DNA of 5,630 nucleotides from Verrucomicrobiales bacterium. Its GTDB lineage: Bacteria > Verrucomicrobiota > Verrucomicrobiia > Limisphaerales > UBA9464. The notes beneath the pieces are model-generated. The model made no database searches and was not told where the DNA came from. It saw only the letters and a list, made by a program, of their open reading frames with translations. The position numbers and the translations under genes are program-made. Where the stretch lies: the NCBI GenBank assembly GCA_003445095.1, contig DLVS01000521.1, positions 1-5,630 on the forward strand, in the 5' to 3' direction. Below are positions 5,461 through 5,630 of the stretch, in pieces. Each line of letters starts with the position of its first letter. Position 1 is the stretch's first letter.

Positions 5461-5630
5461 ATGAACTTTACTCGCGAATCGCCGCCCCAATCATGGAGAT
5501 CGCTTCTGCTCCGTCACGAAAGCATGCTGCTCCTCGTGGTGGTGTTGGAGATTCTCTTCTTCTACCGGGCCGGCCGAAACTTTGGCACCGCCGATAATGT
5601 CGCGAACATCGTCCGGCACTCCGTGGAGAT
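5461..5630 (+). CDS. rhaQ: Rhamnose-type sugar ABC transporter permease, second subunit (5' part, runs off the right edge)
   Basis: The frame is open from ATG 5461 to the window end: 56 codons plus two bases. After a polar N-terminus (MNFTRESPPQSWRSLLLRHE) comes a first membrane segment, SMLLLVVVLEILFFY (about 21-35). It is followed by FGTADNVANIVRHSVEI, matching the pattern F-x-T-x-x-N-x-x-x-I-x-R-x-x-x-E that opens RhaQ/LsrD/RbsC-type permeases. It lies 10 bases after rhaP, as expected for the heterodimer partner. No strong Shine-Dalgarno is visible; only AGAG precedes the start. The C-terminal four-fifths, and probably the binding-protein gene, lie beyond the window. Confidence 0.85.
   Translation, partial: MNFTRESPPQSWRSLLLRHESMLLLVVVLEILFFYRAGRNFGTADNVANIVRHSVE

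Noticed and set aside
1..5630. CRISPR array, tRNA or rRNA genes
   Set aside because: No regularly spaced direct repeats of CRISPR length and no tRNA cloverleaf or rRNA sequence was recognised on reading either strand.

Overview
The window looks like a piece of a moderately GC-rich Gram-negative chromosome. My best guess is the Verrucomicrobiota (Pedosphaera/Limisphaera-like soil or freshwater lineages); a planctomycete is the main alternative. This rests on gene content and on recalled resemblance of the leftmost secreted protein to large verrucomicrobial exported proteins. No phylogenetic marker is present, so confidence is moderate.

Layout. From 794 down to the left edge, the minus strand carries the N-terminal part of a large exported protein with a signal peptide; the rest lies outside. 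A 241-base divergent gap (795-1035) holds several inverted repeats and no further gene. From about 1036 to the right edge everything is on the plus strand and forms one L-rhamnose uptake/catabolism unit: L-rhamnose isomerase (rhaA), a small GxxExxY nuclease-fold protein, a two-domain sugar ABC ATPase (rhizobial-type rhaT), a first permease (rhaP, overlapping rhaT by 4 bases) and the start of a second permease (rhaQ). The binding protein, kinase and aldolase are not in the window. The inferred logic is that the ABC system imports rhamnose and RhaA converts it to L-rhamnulose.

The most unusual structure is the small GxxExxY gene inside this unit. It is bounded by a near-perfect 30-bp inverted repeat (28/30 identical, 2335-2364 and 2837-2866). 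Each arm is built of three 10-bp units of the form ATYAGCGRRG, and each outer tip carries a small palindrome. The left arm contains the last codons and stop of rhaA. The right arm contains the stop of the GxxExxY gene and the ribosome binding site of rhaT, and runs into the rhaT start codon. It looks like a ~0.54-kb nuclease cassette seated exactly in a gene junction, with no obvious target duplication.

Two further oddities affect the rha genes. The N-terminus of RhaA is extended by about 27 residues that read like translated repeat/intergenic DNA. The RhaT-like ATPase carries an extra Ser/Ala/Thr-rich segment of roughly 50 residues between its two nucleotide-binding domains.
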